From JAFTYO01 sp045644765 (GTDB taxonomy: Bacteria; Pseudomonadota; Alphaproteobacteria; RF32; CAG-239): a DNA stretch of 64,000 bases. The stretch is from the NCBI GenBank assembly GCA_045644765.1, contig JAZRHM010000009.1:46025-110024 (forward strand). Reading direction: 5' to 3'. Made by a program: the position numbers and the translations under genes. The notes under the pieces are model-generated. The model saw only the letters and a list, made by a program, of their open reading frames with translations. It was not told the DNA's origin and ran no database searches. Numbering within the stretch: position 1 is the stretch's first letter; each line of letters opens with the position of its first letter. Positions 19,128 through 28,702 of the stretch are shown one piece after another.

Positions 19128-20078
19128 CTAACGGCCGCCTAATCTATCTCCCAGATGACTTACGTCGCCACCAAGATCTTCTAGATCATCAACCGTAGAA
19201 CCCCAACCTGATGCTGTACCTATTCCTTCTGTAACGAGATCATCAACAGCTGATAAAGCTTCCGTAGCTCCATCTGCTCCAAAATAACCGGTAACATTCA
19301 TACCTTCACCCAAAGCGGCTGACAGATTTGAACCGACAGAAACTGCCGTACTTGAGCCAACAGAAGCCAGTCCCACAATCTTTTCAAAAGCATTTCCATC
19401 ACCGGATAGAATATCCCCGGCAGCAGCAACACCAGTTTGCACAGCCATAACAGCCCCTGCAACACTATCAATTACATCCATTGCATTATGAGCCGCATCA
19501 ACAGCACCTTTAATACCGGCAATAACATCTTTGAGAGACTTAGTTTGTTCTTCCGCCGTTTCAACACCATCTCCATTTATATCCTCAGGTATAGCTATAT
19601 CCGGAGCATCTGGTGCTATTTGGTCAGTGTTTTCTTCAGGCCTTTCAATTTCTACCCCTTGGCGGTCCTCCGGACAATCTCCGGGGGGGCAATTTGTTGT
19701 ATCTTCAGTGTCGGATCCTGTAATAGAAGCATCATCTTCTCTTAAGAAGTTATCATAATTAAGCTCTTTATCTTCAATTTTGTATCCGCTGAAATATTCA
19801 ATAAAAGGCATCATTAATGCTAAAATGGTTAAGCTTATCATAATGTAACTCAGATGCTTAAAGCTAATCTTATTAAAAATCGCCAAAACAGAGAACATTA
19901 CCAAACCAAAACCGGCAATAACATACACTATCTTACGGATATCTTTAACCGTATTAATCATTTTCGCCTGAATGGTGTCAAAGACATCTGCCGCAGCATA
20001 AGACACTGCAGGCATCAACACTATTACCAAAAATGCTAAAAAAGCAACCTTGCTAAAACTCTTTATTTTTATTCTCAT
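19128..20078 (-). CDS. VirB2-like protein with long acidic/Gly-Ala C-terminal extension
   Basis: This 316-aa protein has a signal peptide (about 1-28, ending SYAA), then two hydrophobic segments around the same GFGL core (IVYVIAGFGLVMFSVLAIF) as the two shorter VirB2-like proteins. An Asp/Glu-rich region (about 115-170, with a CPPGDC motif) and a Gly/Ala/Val/Ser-rich tail follow. VirB2 pilins are about 100-120 aa; the extra 200 residues are unusual and may be surface exposed. A seven-C tract on the coding strand (19683-19689) lies in the CPPGDC codons. Its ribosome site is GGAGG. Confidence 0.65.
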   Translation of the reverse strand: MRIKIKSFSKVAFLAFLVIVLMPAVSYAAADVFDTIQAKMINTVKDIRKIVYVIAGFGLVMFSVLAIFNKISFKHLSYIMISLTILALMMPFIEYFSGYKIEDKELNYDNFLREDDASITGSDTEDTTNCPPGDCPEDRQGVEIERPEENTDQIAPDAPDIAIPEDINGDGVETAEEQTKSLKDVIAGIKGAVDAAHNAMDVIDSVAGAVMAVQTGVAAAGDILSGDGNAFEKIVGLASVGSSTAVSVGSNLSAALGEGMNVTGYFGADGATEALSAVDDLVTEGIGTASGWGSTVDDLEDLGGDVSHLGDRLGGR

Positions 20079-20139
20079 AACACACCTCCAAACACAAAAA
20101 TTATAACAACCTCAAAACCTTCAATCGCCTACGCCAACA

Positions 20140-20493
20140 CTAACCACCTGCATTAATCAGAGTGTCAGAAATTCCTGTTACGCTAACATCAGCGCCCGTT
20201 CCCGCCACCATATACTTTATTGCAGCTACAGTTGTCCCAATCACAACCAAACCGATGATAATTGCGCTAAGCCATTTCCAGTTTATAACACCAAAAAAAC
20301 CACCTATTGCAACCGCAATTATACCAAAACCGGCAGCACCGAAAATAATTTTACGCATACCACCGAAAATTTCCCAACCGGTTGCAGTCAAATTTTCAAA
20401 AACAGCATATGCATCAGCTGCACATAAAATTGAAGAAAGCGCAAAAACAAATAAACCTGCAAAAACATATTTCTTAAAGTTTACATACAGCAT
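20140..20493 (-). CDS. virB2: VirB2-like pilin (second copy)
   Basis: This 117-aa protein has a signal peptide (ending AYAV) and the VirB2/TrbC layout of two hydrophobic segments joined by a short polar loop with tryptophans (FGVINWKWLSA). It shares the GFG core and spacing with the preceding gene (20559-20918) and with the N-terminal part of the following one. In T4SS, VirB2 forms the pilus or channel subunit. It is preceded by AAGGAG. Confidence 0.75.
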   Translation of the reverse strand: MLYVNFKKYVFAGLFVFALSSILCAADAYAVFENLTATGWEIFGGMRKIIFGAAGFGIIAVAIGGFFGVINWKWLSAIIIGLVVIGTTVAAIKYMVAGTGADVSVTGISDTLINAGG

Positions 20494-20558
20494 CTATATT
20501 CTCCTTATAAATCAAATTTGCGAGAGCCCCGCTAAGAGACTCTCGCTTTTGCTCACGA

Positions 20559-20918
20559 TTAGTAACCTGTACCTTTCGAGAAACTATCATTCAATTCAGT
20601 TGTTGTACCTGAACCACCTGTAGCGTAGTCAACAATCGCTCCGGCAGCAGCCAAGATAGCCAAACCTACTGCAAGACCAGCAAACCATGGCCATTTTACT
20701 TTACCGAAGATTGCTTGGAATGCCAACCCTACCAAACCAAAACCACCGACAACAAACACAATGGTTTTAACAGCTTTGAACACACTAACAGCTTTATCCT
20801 TAGCGTGAGACATAACTGTAGAACTTCCGCCAGCAGCTTCAGCATCAACTGTTAAAGATACAAACAATACCAAGGCTAAAGAAAGTATTGTGCAAAAATT
20901 TTTTTTCAAGAACTTCAT
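20559..20918 (-). CDS. virB2: VirB2-like pilin (first gene of the T4SS operon)
   Basis: This 119-aa protein has a signal peptide (cleavage near VDAEA), followed by two hydrophobic segments (IVFVVGGFGLVGLAF and WFAGLAVGLAILAAAGAIV) flanking a short basic/Trp loop (GKVKWPW). This is the TrbC/VirB2 family pattern. It is the promoter-proximal gene of the operon, consistent with the high pilin demand of such machines. Its ribosome site is AAGGAG. Three VirB2-like genes lie in a row. Confidence 0.78.
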   Translation of the reverse strand: MKFLKKNFCTILSLALVLFVSLTVDAEAAGGSSTVMSHAKDKAVSVFKAVKTIVFVVGGFGLVGLAFQAIFGKVKWPWFAGLAVGLAILAAAGAIVDYATGGSGTTTELNDSFSKGTGY

Positions 20919-21332
20919 TGTTTTTCTCCTTTATAATAGTAACAAACTTCTTATACAATTATAGAATACCAAATTTTTTTTTAAATTGCCAGTTTTTTAT
21001 GCTTCTTGAATTTTTAGCTAACATATTGTTTTAGCACTTAAAACACATTGTGTAACAAAAAATTCATAATTAATTTGATACCCTTAACATCGTCTTATAC
21101 ACTTAAAAAGTAAAAAAAGCTCTAACATCTTATATATCTTTTAAAATAAGCATACCCGATTTCGAATCATAAAACAGCTTAAAGCAAAAAATCCTTAAGA
21201 TTCAATTCTATTAACGCAATTTTAATATTATTGGTTGTATCCTCACACAAGGTAAAACCGGCTTCAAAACACTAAAATCGCATAACAGCTTGATTTTACG
21301 TGATTTGAAGTCCATAGAGGTATATTGTTTTA
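20919..21332. promoter_or_regulatory. 414-bp divergent intergenic region between T4SS and type IVb pilus operons
   Basis: No gene is seen here. On the minus strand a TATAAT box (plus-strand 20958-20963) lies upstream of the first VirB2 gene, with a weak TTTAAA-type -35 about 16 bases before it. On the plus strand the 650-aa gene begins at 21333 with AGAGG 12 bases upstream and no convincing -35/-10 pair. The stretch is very A/T rich. It is the only obvious place for shared control of both machines. Confidence 0.5.
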
Positions 21333-23285
21333 ATGAAGAAAAATGGTATAAAAAATTTTGTTTTTAGTTTTTTGCTATCTTTATTAGCGGTTGTAGCCGT
21401 CAATAAAGCCGTTTTTCGCATGCCCGAAGGAAAAGTTGCAAATCAAAAAAACATTAAATCGGTTGCAAAAACAATATCTCTGTTTTCCGAGAAAAAAGAA
21501 AAGCTTTCCGCAACTGAAGAAAACAGTCAATTTGCCGCAATAGAACAGTTGGTATCACAGGAAAAAAGCGTTAATGAAAGCTCTTTACCTGACATAGATA
21601 TCAATCCGGTTGCAAATAAAGTTACAAAAAAAACTTCACCGGCGATTTTTTATCAACCGAAAAAAGTTGTTGTTGCCCAAGATCCAAATATAAAACATAA
21701 ATCTTATATCGATTTAGCATCTGCAAGTGAAATTGTTTTAGAAAAAGAAACCGAGATTCAAATTGAAGCAGAACCCCTTATTTCCGATAGCAAGATTATA
21801 TATTCAGATATAAGCGACACATTAAACGATGAAAAAATTTCTGAAGAAGAAAATAAAATTGTGTACGCTAACAATGAAAACAAAGATAACATTAAGGTTA
21901 TCGAAGATACCCATATCTTAGCACAACAAGAAGAAAGTTTTATACCTATTACAGAAAATCAAGACGCATTACATGATAATATTGATGTATTAACATCAGC
22001 AGATAATTCTCAAATTGCAATGCTGGAACCAAATAGTTTGATAAATTCTATAGACAGCTTTGATAAGCCTGAAGAGAAAAATATTGCTGAAGTTAATCTA
22101 AAACAAGAACCTGCGGTTACCAGTTCTTGGACCCAAATGTCAGATTCAGTTTCAGAACAAAATGATAGTCCATGGGTTGTTGCAAAAGGTAATCGTTTTG
22201 CAAAAAACAAAATTGCTCAAATTGACGCTTTGGAAGAAGATGAAGAAACTGATAACAGCAAAGAAAACGAAGAAATTTCTTTACCGGAATCAGAACAAAA
22301 TTTATCTACCGATATAGAACCAGTCGTTGAAGATTACACATCTCAAGAGCAGACAACAGAAAAATCTAAGGAGAATCTTATTGTTGTTCACAAAGAAGAT
22401 CCGATAAATAAATCACAACAAAACACTTCTTCCGAAGAGATAACCTCAGAAGAAATAGAAAAAACTTTTGACGACACAAATGTATCTTTGCAAATATTAC
22501 CTGAAACAAACAAGGAAGAAGAAACACAAAAGACAACATCAGAAGATAGCATTTTATCGCACAAACCCTTACTGATTCCATCTGACGGAAACGGCACTAA
22601 GCTTGCGTATAAAATGATACAAAATCTGATTATTCCTTTACCTGAAAACATTGCCACAGATGCAGATATAGTGCCTCAACTTTCTTCAGAGCCAAATCAA
22701 AAAGAGGCTAAAAAATCAAAAAAAGACACAAAAGACACAAAAGAATTGAAAAAAGAAGAAAAAGAAAGCGGCTTATTTAAAAGTATAAGTTCTTGGTTCT
22801 CAGGCGATAATAATGATAATGAAAAAGACAATAAAAAAGATCACAAAAAGGAAAATAAGAAAAAGAAAAAAAATGGAATGTTTTTATTTGAAAAAAGCAA
22901 TCCTGATTTAGAAGATAGTGATAATCAAATAGAAACGCCCGAAATCATGCCCGCAGAATTGAAACTATCATTTCAACCAAACAGGGCAGAAATTTCCGGA
23001 CATACTTTAAGATGGATACACGCTTTTGCCGACAATGCTCGTGATAATCAAGGTATTTATATAGAAATAAGGATTGACGGCACCAGTTCTTTTGCTCTGC
23101 AACAAAAAAGACTCAATTTATTAAGTTCTATTTTTGCAAACAGAGGAGTAGATTTCAGAAAAGTGAATATAATATTCACTTCTCGCGAACCAAACTCGTT
23201 TATTATTAGGAATATCAGATTTAACAACAATGATGAGGTTATAGTAAATGATGAAGACCAAGACACAAATTATCAATACTGGTAA
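21333..23285 (+). CDS. Membrane-anchored acidic linker protein with OmpA-like C-terminal domain
   Basis: This 650-aa protein has an N-terminal membrane anchor (about 8-25). A very long acidic, Glu/Asn/Ser-rich and probably disordered linker (30-450) and a lysine-rich stretch (about 460-520) follow. The C-terminal domain (about 548-640) resembles OmpA/MotB peptidoglycan-binding folds (LSFQPNRAEISGHTLRWI ... EIRIDGT ... QKRLNLLSSIFANRGVD). It is the first gene of the pilus operon. A tether from the inner membrane to peptidoglycan is inferred. It has no counterpart in the R64 pil operon. Confidence 0.65.
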   Translation: MKKNGIKNFVFSFLLSLLAVVAVNKAVFRMPEGKVANQKNIKSVAKTISLFSEKKEKLSATEENSQFAAIEQLVSQEKSVNESSLPDIDINPVANKVTKKTSPAIFYQPKKVVVAQDPNIKHKSYIDLASASEIVLEKETEIQIEAEPLISDSKIIYSDISDTLNDEKISEEENKIVYANNENKDNIKVIEDTHILAQQEESFIPITENQDALHDNIDVLTSADNSQIAMLEPNSLINSIDSFDKPEEKNIAEVNLKQEPAVTSSWTQMSDSVSEQNDSPWVVAKGNRFAKNKIAQIDALEEDEETDNSKENEEISLPESEQNLSTDIEPVVEDYTSQEQTTEKSKENLIVVHKEDPINKSQQNTSSEEITSEEIEKTFDDTNVSLQILPETNKEEETQKTTSEDSILSHKPLLIPSDGNGTKLAYKMIQNLIIPLPENIATDADIVPQLSSEPNQKEAKKSKKDTKDTKELKKEEKESGLFKSISSWFSGDNNDNEKDNKKDHKKENKKKKKNGMFLFEKSNPDLEDSDNQIETPEIMPAELKLSFQPNRAEISGHTLRWIHAFADNARDNQGIYIEIRIDGTSSFALQQKRLNLLSSIFANRGVDFRKVNIIFTSREPNSFIIRNIRFNNNDEVIVNDEDQDTNYQYW

Positions 23286-23369
23286 TAAGTAAATCGCGGT
23301 ACTTGATTATTTAAATTTCAAACTGTATGATGGGAAAAAACTATGAAATACGACTTAGGGGAATTAAAA

Positions 23370-24254
23370 ATGAATAAAAAATTATTTCTGTCAGTCTGCA
23401 CAGTATGCTTTTTAGGCTTAATGGGCTGTACCAACTCTCGTACCGATTATTCCGGATGTACCGGACCTGATTGTCAGGATTATGTTGATTATTTGTGTCA
23501 AACAAATTATGATCCTGATTTATGTCCTTCAGATCCTTTTGTAAACTACACCAGAACAGCCGCTGATTTTAGAAAATATGGAGAGCGTACTCCTCGCAGC
23601 CATATGATATCGCAAGCAGCAGCCGGTAACAATTTATCAGCAACCGTTCCCCCATCAATTGAAGATGAGGTTGTTTCATATGAAGAACAGCTAGTTAAAA
23701 ACGTTTCTGTTCCGGTTGAAAAAGCGCAACCTAAACCGGCTACTCAACCAACTCCCGTCGCAAGTATTCCGGCAGCACCAACTCCTGTTCCTGCCTTAGC
23801 AACAGCACCAACCCCAGCTCCTGTCTTAGCAACAATGACAAACCAAGTTCCTGTTCAAGCTGTTGCAGAAACACAAACTCCTCAGATTGATGACGTTGAA
23901 TATGAAGATGATGATCTTTTGGATATAGAAGTAGATGAAAAAATTTCAGAATCTATCGATGAAGATTCCGGAGCTGAAGAAGATCCTGTTCAAGATTGGC
24001 TTGCTGAAGAAGGTCAAAACTTGAAAGCTTTATTAACAGAATGGAGTGAAGCTTCCGGTTGGCGTTTAATTTGGAATACAAATCGTAACTATGTATTAAA
24101 TGCAGGTGCAATGTTTAGAGGACGTTTTGCTGACGTAAGTTCTGCTCTTATCAGAGCTTTTGCAAGAGCGAGACCTGCCCCTGTAGCAACATTTTATAAA
24201 GGAAATCGCGTATTAGTTGTTGAAACAATGGAGGATGAGAATGCGTATGAATAA
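23370..24254 (+). CDS. pilL: TcpQ/PilL-like outer-membrane lipoprotein of type IVb pilus
   Basis: About 294 aa from the ATG at 23370 (MNKKLFLSV), which has AGGGGA upstream and gives a proper signal peptide; an earlier in-frame ATG would add nine residues. The lipobox is LGLMGC (Cys20). A Pro/Ala/Thr linker and acidic stretch precede a C-terminal TcpQ-type domain (SGWRLIWNTNRNYVLNAG ... FYKGNRVLVVE). In TCP and R64 systems this domain assists or localises the secretin, whose gene follows directly and overlaps this one. Confidence 0.75.
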   Translation: MNKKLFLSVCTVCFLGLMGCTNSRTDYSGCTGPDCQDYVDYLCQTNYDPDLCPSDPFVNYTRTAADFRKYGERTPRSHMISQAAAGNNLSATVPPSIEDEVVSYEEQLVKNVSVPVEKAQPKPATQPTPVASIPAAPTPVPALATAPTPAPVLATMTNQVPVQAVAETQTPQIDDVEYEDDDLLDIEVDEKISESIDEDSGAEEDPVQDWLAEEGQNLKALLTEWSEASGWRLIWNTNRNYVLNAGAMFRGRFADVSSALIRAFARARPAPVATFYKGNRVLVVETMEDENAYE

Positions 24255-25851
24255 AATTTTAAATTTAGCTCTGTCAGCAGTTGTTGTCGGTTTTGTGGCA
24301 GCATGCTCTGTTTCAGCAGACTTAGATACAAATATGAACAGAGAGTTTGAAAATGCTGTAAACATAAAGGAACAAGCGAAAGTTCCTTCAATACCTGAAG
24401 TAACCGATGTGGTTCGCGTTAAAGACGATATTTGGCTTGGAGACAGTAGTGAGATTGAATATGAAGGGGATCCTGTTCCTTCTTATTTAGAAACCCCGGA
24501 TGGTATTACATTAATCAGTAATCGTCCTATTACCTTATATGAAATCGGCGGAATGATTAATAAAATAACATCTCTTTCTGTTCGTTATGAGCAAGAATTA
24601 GAAGAAGATGTTGTCGCTTTGGGCGATTCTAACGAACCTTCTCTTGAATCCGTAGGTGCACAATGGACAGATAGTACTAAAATGTTGGTTTCTTACAAAG
24701 GCCCTTTAAGTGGTTTACTTGATGAAGTTTGTAATCGTTTTGGAATTTGGTGGAAATATGAAAATAAACAAATTTTCTTCTACAAATATATAACCAAAAC
24801 TTTTGTGTTATATACTCTTCCTACAAAACCTTCTTTATCAGTTAACGTCGGCGGTTCATCTACAGAAGGTAGTGCAGGTTCTTCTTCTGTAACTTTAACA
24901 AACTCAGCTGATATTGATTTATGGACAAATGTTGAAAACTCCATCAAATCTATGATTTCTAAAGATGCTCAATTAACAATTGATCAAGCAAGCGGAACCG
25001 TAACTCTTACAGGTACACCGACAGATATTCGTAAAGTTGCAAAATTTGTAAATGAACAGAATATTCGTATGTCTCGTCAGGTTGCCATCAGCGTTAAAGT
25101 TTTACAAGTTAATGTAAGCGATGCTGATAACTACGGATTAAACTTAAGCGCTGTATTTAGTGGTAATGATAGGATACAAGAACTAGGTTTTGCGAGTGCT
25201 GCAGGATTAGGCGCTGAATATGCTGAAAACTTAGCTATGACAATTGTTTCAGGAAAATGGACATTAGCGGGTGTAATTCAAGCTTTATCAGAGCAAGGAA
25301 ATACAAACCTAATTACCAGCGGTACTGTTACAACCTTAAACAACAAACCGGCACCGATTCAAGTGGTAAAAACCCAGAACTACATTTCTGAAATTACCAA
25401 AACAAGTTCCGGTTCAGATAGCAGCTACTATGACTTGTCTACGACAACAGAAGAGATTGAAACTGGGTTTACTTTAGATGTATTACCTCGTATATTGGAT
25501 CATGGCAGAATGTTGTTGATGTTTAACTTGACCTTATCCGACCTTATTGAATTACAAAGGGTTGATTTTGGCGGAACATCTGAAGAAACAAGTGGACAAT
25601 ATATTCAAAACCCGATTATTGAAACACGTGGTTTCACACAAGAAGTTGCTATGAAATCAGGTGAAACACTAATTTTAACAGGTTATGAACGTGTAGAAAA
25701 CACCTCAAACAAAACAGGTATAGGTTCTGCTGAAAACTCATTATTAGGCGGAACTGCTCAAACAAACCAAACTCGTTCAATTTTGGTTATTATGTTGACA
25801 CCTGTTGTATTGGAATCTCCTTTGGTTCCAGAATCAAGAATGAAACTCTAA
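24241..25851 (+). CDS. pilN: PilN-type type IVb pilus secretin lipoprotein
   Basis: About 536 aa. I place the start at the ATG at 24241, six bases after GGAGG; 24247 is also possible. The signal sequence ends FVAAC, so this is a lipoprotein as in R64 PilN. N-terminal secretin domains (about 60-290) precede the C-terminal secretin beta domain (LNNKPAPIQVVKTQNYISE; TGFTLDVLPRILDHGRMLL; MKSGETLILTGYE). It forms the outer-membrane gate for the pilus. The gene overlaps its TcpQ partner by 14 bases. Confidence 0.88.
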   Translation: MRMNKILNLALSAVVVGFVAACSVSADLDTNMNREFENAVNIKEQAKVPSIPEVTDVVRVKDDIWLGDSSEIEYEGDPVPSYLETPDGITLISNRPITLYEIGGMINKITSLSVRYEQELEEDVVALGDSNEPSLESVGAQWTDSTKMLVSYKGPLSGLLDEVCNRFGIWWKYENKQIFFYKYITKTFVLYTLPTKPSLSVNVGGSSTEGSAGSSSVTLTNSADIDLWTNVENSIKSMISKDAQLTIDQASGTVTLTGTPTDIRKVAKFVNEQNIRMSRQVAISVKVLQVNVSDADNYGLNLSAVFSGNDRIQELGFASAAGLGAEYAENLAMTIVSGKWTLAGVIQALSEQGNTNLITSGTVTTLNNKPAPIQVVKTQNYISEITKTSSGSDSSYYDLSTTTEEIETGFTLDVLPRILDHGRMLLMFNLTLSDLIELQRVDFGGTSEETSGQYIQNPIIETRGFTQEVAMKSGETLILTGYERVENTSNKTGIGSAENSLLGGTAQTNQTRSILVIMLTPVVLESPLVPESRMKL

Positions 25852-25869
25852 TTTATAAAGGATTATGTC

Positions 25870-27162
25870 GTGTTAGAAGATGCTAATTTAGATGATAACT
25901 ACGCTAACAACTTCTCATCAGAAAAAGATGAGTCTGCCAGAGCGTGGGGAACAAGTTTTGAAAGCGGTGGTAACACATATGCCGCCAGTCTATTTTGGCA
26001 GCCTTTACAAAACCGTGACGATCCATATACAGAGGTTGCAGAAGCTTCCGAAAATGTGCTTGAAGGAGCAGACTTATTCTGCTTAAAGCCGGGAAAATCT
26101 CCACAATTCGGTTTATGCATCTCTTATCAGGGTTACTCTAAAAAATACTTATCAGCTGCAGTTGCCGTAGCAACTGCTTTGGCTGATAGGTCATCATTTT
26201 TGGCCGTATTTAAAGTAAGTAACGGTTGGTGGTATGTCTGCGCTCGTAACGATATCATTCTTTCCGACGGTGACATGCTCTTTTTAAACGAAGAAGACGC
26301 CAAAGAGCAGTTTATGTCAATGCTTGCCGTACCTGATTGGGGACATAAAATAGCTCCTCCTGAATGGTTATTGGAAGAAACGGAAAATATATCTTTAGAA
26401 GCTTTATTAGATCGAGGTGCAGAATCTAAATTACAGAAAATACACGCACTTCGCGGTGCTAAGTTATTTGCAATTATAGCTGCAGTCGGTATTATTGCTG
26501 TATGGCTTATTTCAACATTCATAAATTCTGTGTTTTTGGCTCCACCGCCAAAACCCATTATTGCGCCTGTTCCGGTTAAAGCAATTGAAAAAGCACCGCC
26601 TCCTCCGGAACCGAAGCCATGGGAAAGCATAGAAGATCCTAAATCAGTAATGATAAAATGTTATGAGGCAACACAAGATGTTGTAAGCATTGTTACACCA
26701 GGATGGAAAATAGAAGGAGTTACATGTACCCCAACCGGACTGGTTACATCATGGCGAAGAGAAATTGGTAGAATTACATGGATTGATAAAGCCTTATCAT
26801 CATCCGGGGTAAACTTCTCCAGTAAATCTATTTCACCTAGCGGAACGAATGTAATTGTATCTGTTCCTATAACGGATATAAAACAAATAAATTCTCCTCC
26901 GGAGAAATCTTCAGTGGATATGATAAATACATTAAACGATTTATCACAAGCAATTCAGGTGCCTATATCTACAGCTAACGAGACATGGACATCTCCGCAA
27001 CAGAATGTTTATCAGTCAGTAAAAATTACATTTACTTCAAATCATGATCCTATGCAATGGTTAGATATATTAATGAAATTTTCAGGACTAAAAATTACAA
27101 CTATAAAATATGATATAAACAACAATAACTGGTATTATGAAGGAGCGATATATGTACGATAA
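25870..27162 (+). CDS. pilO: PilO-type type IVb pilus inner-membrane assembly protein
   Basis: This 430-aa protein starts at a GTG with AAAGG about 8 bases upstream; no in-frame ATG fits better. A cytoplasmic N-terminal domain (about 1-190) with the family pattern WYVCARNDIILSDGDMLFL and later DWGHKIAPPEW precedes a membrane segment (about 199-219). A proline-rich hinge (APPPKPIIAPVPV) and a periplasmic domain follow. PilO/PilP and PilQ/PilR form the motor platform in R64-type pili. It overlaps the PilP gene by 11 bases. Confidence 0.82.
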   Translation: MLEDANLDDNYANNFSSEKDESARAWGTSFESGGNTYAASLFWQPLQNRDDPYTEVAEASENVLEGADLFCLKPGKSPQFGLCISYQGYSKKYLSAAVAVATALADRSSFLAVFKVSNGWWYVCARNDIILSDGDMLFLNEEDAKEQFMSMLAVPDWGHKIAPPEWLLEETENISLEALLDRGAESKLQKIHALRGAKLFAIIAAVGIIAVWLISTFINSVFLAPPPKPIIAPVPVKAIEKAPPPPEPKPWESIEDPKSVMIKCYEATQDVVSIVTPGWKIEGVTCTPTGLVTSWRREIGRITWIDKALSSSGVNFSSKSISPSGTNVIVSVPITDIKQINSPPEKSSVDMINTLNDLSQAIQVPISTANETWTSPQQNVYQSVKITFTSNHDPMQWLDILMKFSGLKITTIKYDINNNNWYYEGAIYVR

Positions 27163-28684
27163 GTTATTAAATAAAAATGTAATCACAGCAGTTTTGGTTT
27201 CGCTTATGACTTTAAGCGTAAACAAGACTTGTGAAGCTCAGGGTGTTGTTTCTTTAGCAGAAGAAGAAAAAGTCGTATTGCCGCAAGATAATACCTCTGG
27301 GATTGTTGAAGAAAATGACAACATTGATGAATTAGGTTTTGAGATTGCTGCCGAAATACCTGATAGTCTTCCTGAGGATGAAGGCGTTATTCCGTTTGAT
27401 AATGAACCGATGATATCTCCTGAGCCGGCAGTAAGAGATGTTTCTATGACAGAAGAAGCTGAAGCTCTTGTTGAGACACCTGCAGAAGCTGAAACCTCAA
27501 ATGTTGATTTACTTGAAAGCGATTTACCGGATAATGAAAACAGACTTATACCTGAAGGCACTGAAGCAGAAGACGATACTTTTGATTTAGGCTTAGAAAC
27601 AGTTGCTGCAGAAGAAGAAACACAAACAGCTTCATTAAGTGATAACAAAGTTTCCACAGCCAATGTAAATGCTTTACCTGTAAATCTTGCAGATACAGAA
27701 CCTACTCAACCTTCTGAACCTTTTGCTAACAGCATTTTATCAAAGGTTGATAATGACTTGTTCTCACAAATGTCCGATATTGAGAAACAAACAACATTGC
27801 TTACTTTGGAATTGAGACGTGAAAAAATTCGCAGCGAGATTGATGCCGTTAAAGCACAGCGTGCAAGAGCAGAGCAAGAAAAAATTGCTGCAGAAGAAGA
27901 AAAAAAGCGTAAAGAATTAGAATGGAAGCAAGAACAAGAGGCTAAAATTTTAAAAGAAAAACAACTTTTGAAAGAAAAAGAAATCGAACTTGAAAAACTT
28001 AAACAAAGAAAAGCATTGGTTTCTTATATGAACAAAATGTTGGAAGATAAGCAATCATGGATAAATGAAAATGCTGAACTGTTGAAAAAATTAAAAGAAG
28101 TTGAAAAAGCAAGAAATGAAATGGCTGATAAGTTCAAAGAAAAACTTGATAATCTGACAACACTGTCTAACAACTTTATTCAAAGTGCTAACAGTGCAAA
28201 AAGTAATCATGACAGAACTATCGCTAGCTTAACCGCACAAAATCTCCAACTCAAAAAGCGCATAGAAGCGCAAACAGCTCAAAACACTCAAAATCCTTTT
28301 GGTCCGAATGTAAATGATGCAAACCAAGATAGTTCAGCAGTTAATGTGGCTAAAGAATATGCAATTTTGGATATAAGTGGTAAAGGAGATAATCTTGTCG
28401 CTAAACTCATAAATAAGGACGGTGATTCTTTTTCTACCAGAAAAGGTACTGTTTTGCAAACAGGACATGTTGTTGAAGAGATAACACCATCTTATATTAA
28501 GTTTAATATTAATGGATTTAAGCAATTTCTTTACTTAGTAGATACCGTGGAGCCAGAAAAATTGGGGTATGATAACTATAAAAAATCAAAAAAAGCTCCT
28601 GTAGCTCCAACTAAACCTGAAAAATCAAATATAGGAAATTCTTCCGCTGCACCTACATTAGGAGCTGGTATGTTTGTAAAATAA
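27152..28684 (+). CDS. pilP: PilP-type type IVb pilus protein with extended acidic and coiled-coil region
   Basis: About 510 aa from the ATG at 27152 (AAGGAG six bases upstream). A signal or anchor segment precedes a long Glu/Pro/Ala-rich acidic region (30-205), then a charged coiled coil (about 205-355). The C-terminal PilP-like domain (about 400-475: AILDISGKGDNLVAKLINKD, then GTVLQTGHVVEEI) comes last. Plasmid PilP proteins are about 150-200 aa, so the acidic/coiled-coil insert is an elaboration, perhaps bridging to the T4SS parts. It lies between pilO and pilQ as expected. Confidence 0.75.
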   Translation: MYDKLLNKNVITAVLVSLMTLSVNKTCEAQGVVSLAEEEKVVLPQDNTSGIVEENDNIDELGFEIAAEIPDSLPEDEGVIPFDNEPMISPEPAVRDVSMTEEAEALVETPAEAETSNVDLLESDLPDNENRLIPEGTEAEDDTFDLGLETVAAEEETQTASLSDNKVSTANVNALPVNLADTEPTQPSEPFANSILSKVDNDLFSQMSDIEKQTTLLTLELRREKIRSEIDAVKAQRARAEQEKIAAEEEKKRKELEWKQEQEAKILKEKQLLKEKEIELEKLKQRKALVSYMNKMLEDKQSWINENAELLKKLKEVEKARNEMADKFKEKLDNLTTLSNNFIQSANSAKSNHDRTIASLTAQNLQLKKRIEAQTAQNTQNPFGPNVNDANQDSSAVNVAKEYAILDISGKGDNLVAKLINKDGDSFSTRKGTVLQTGHVVEEITPSYIKFNINGFKQFLYLVDTVEPEKLGYDNYKKSKKAPVAPTKPEKSNIGNSSAAPTLGAGMFVK

Positions 28685-28702
28685 GTTATAGGTTACTGAC
28701 AA

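Noticed and set aside
26133..27663. Minus-strand frames opposite pilO and pilP
   Set aside because: They are antisense shadows of clear type IVb pilus genes, with Ser/Ala-rich composition mirroring Glu/Ala codons.
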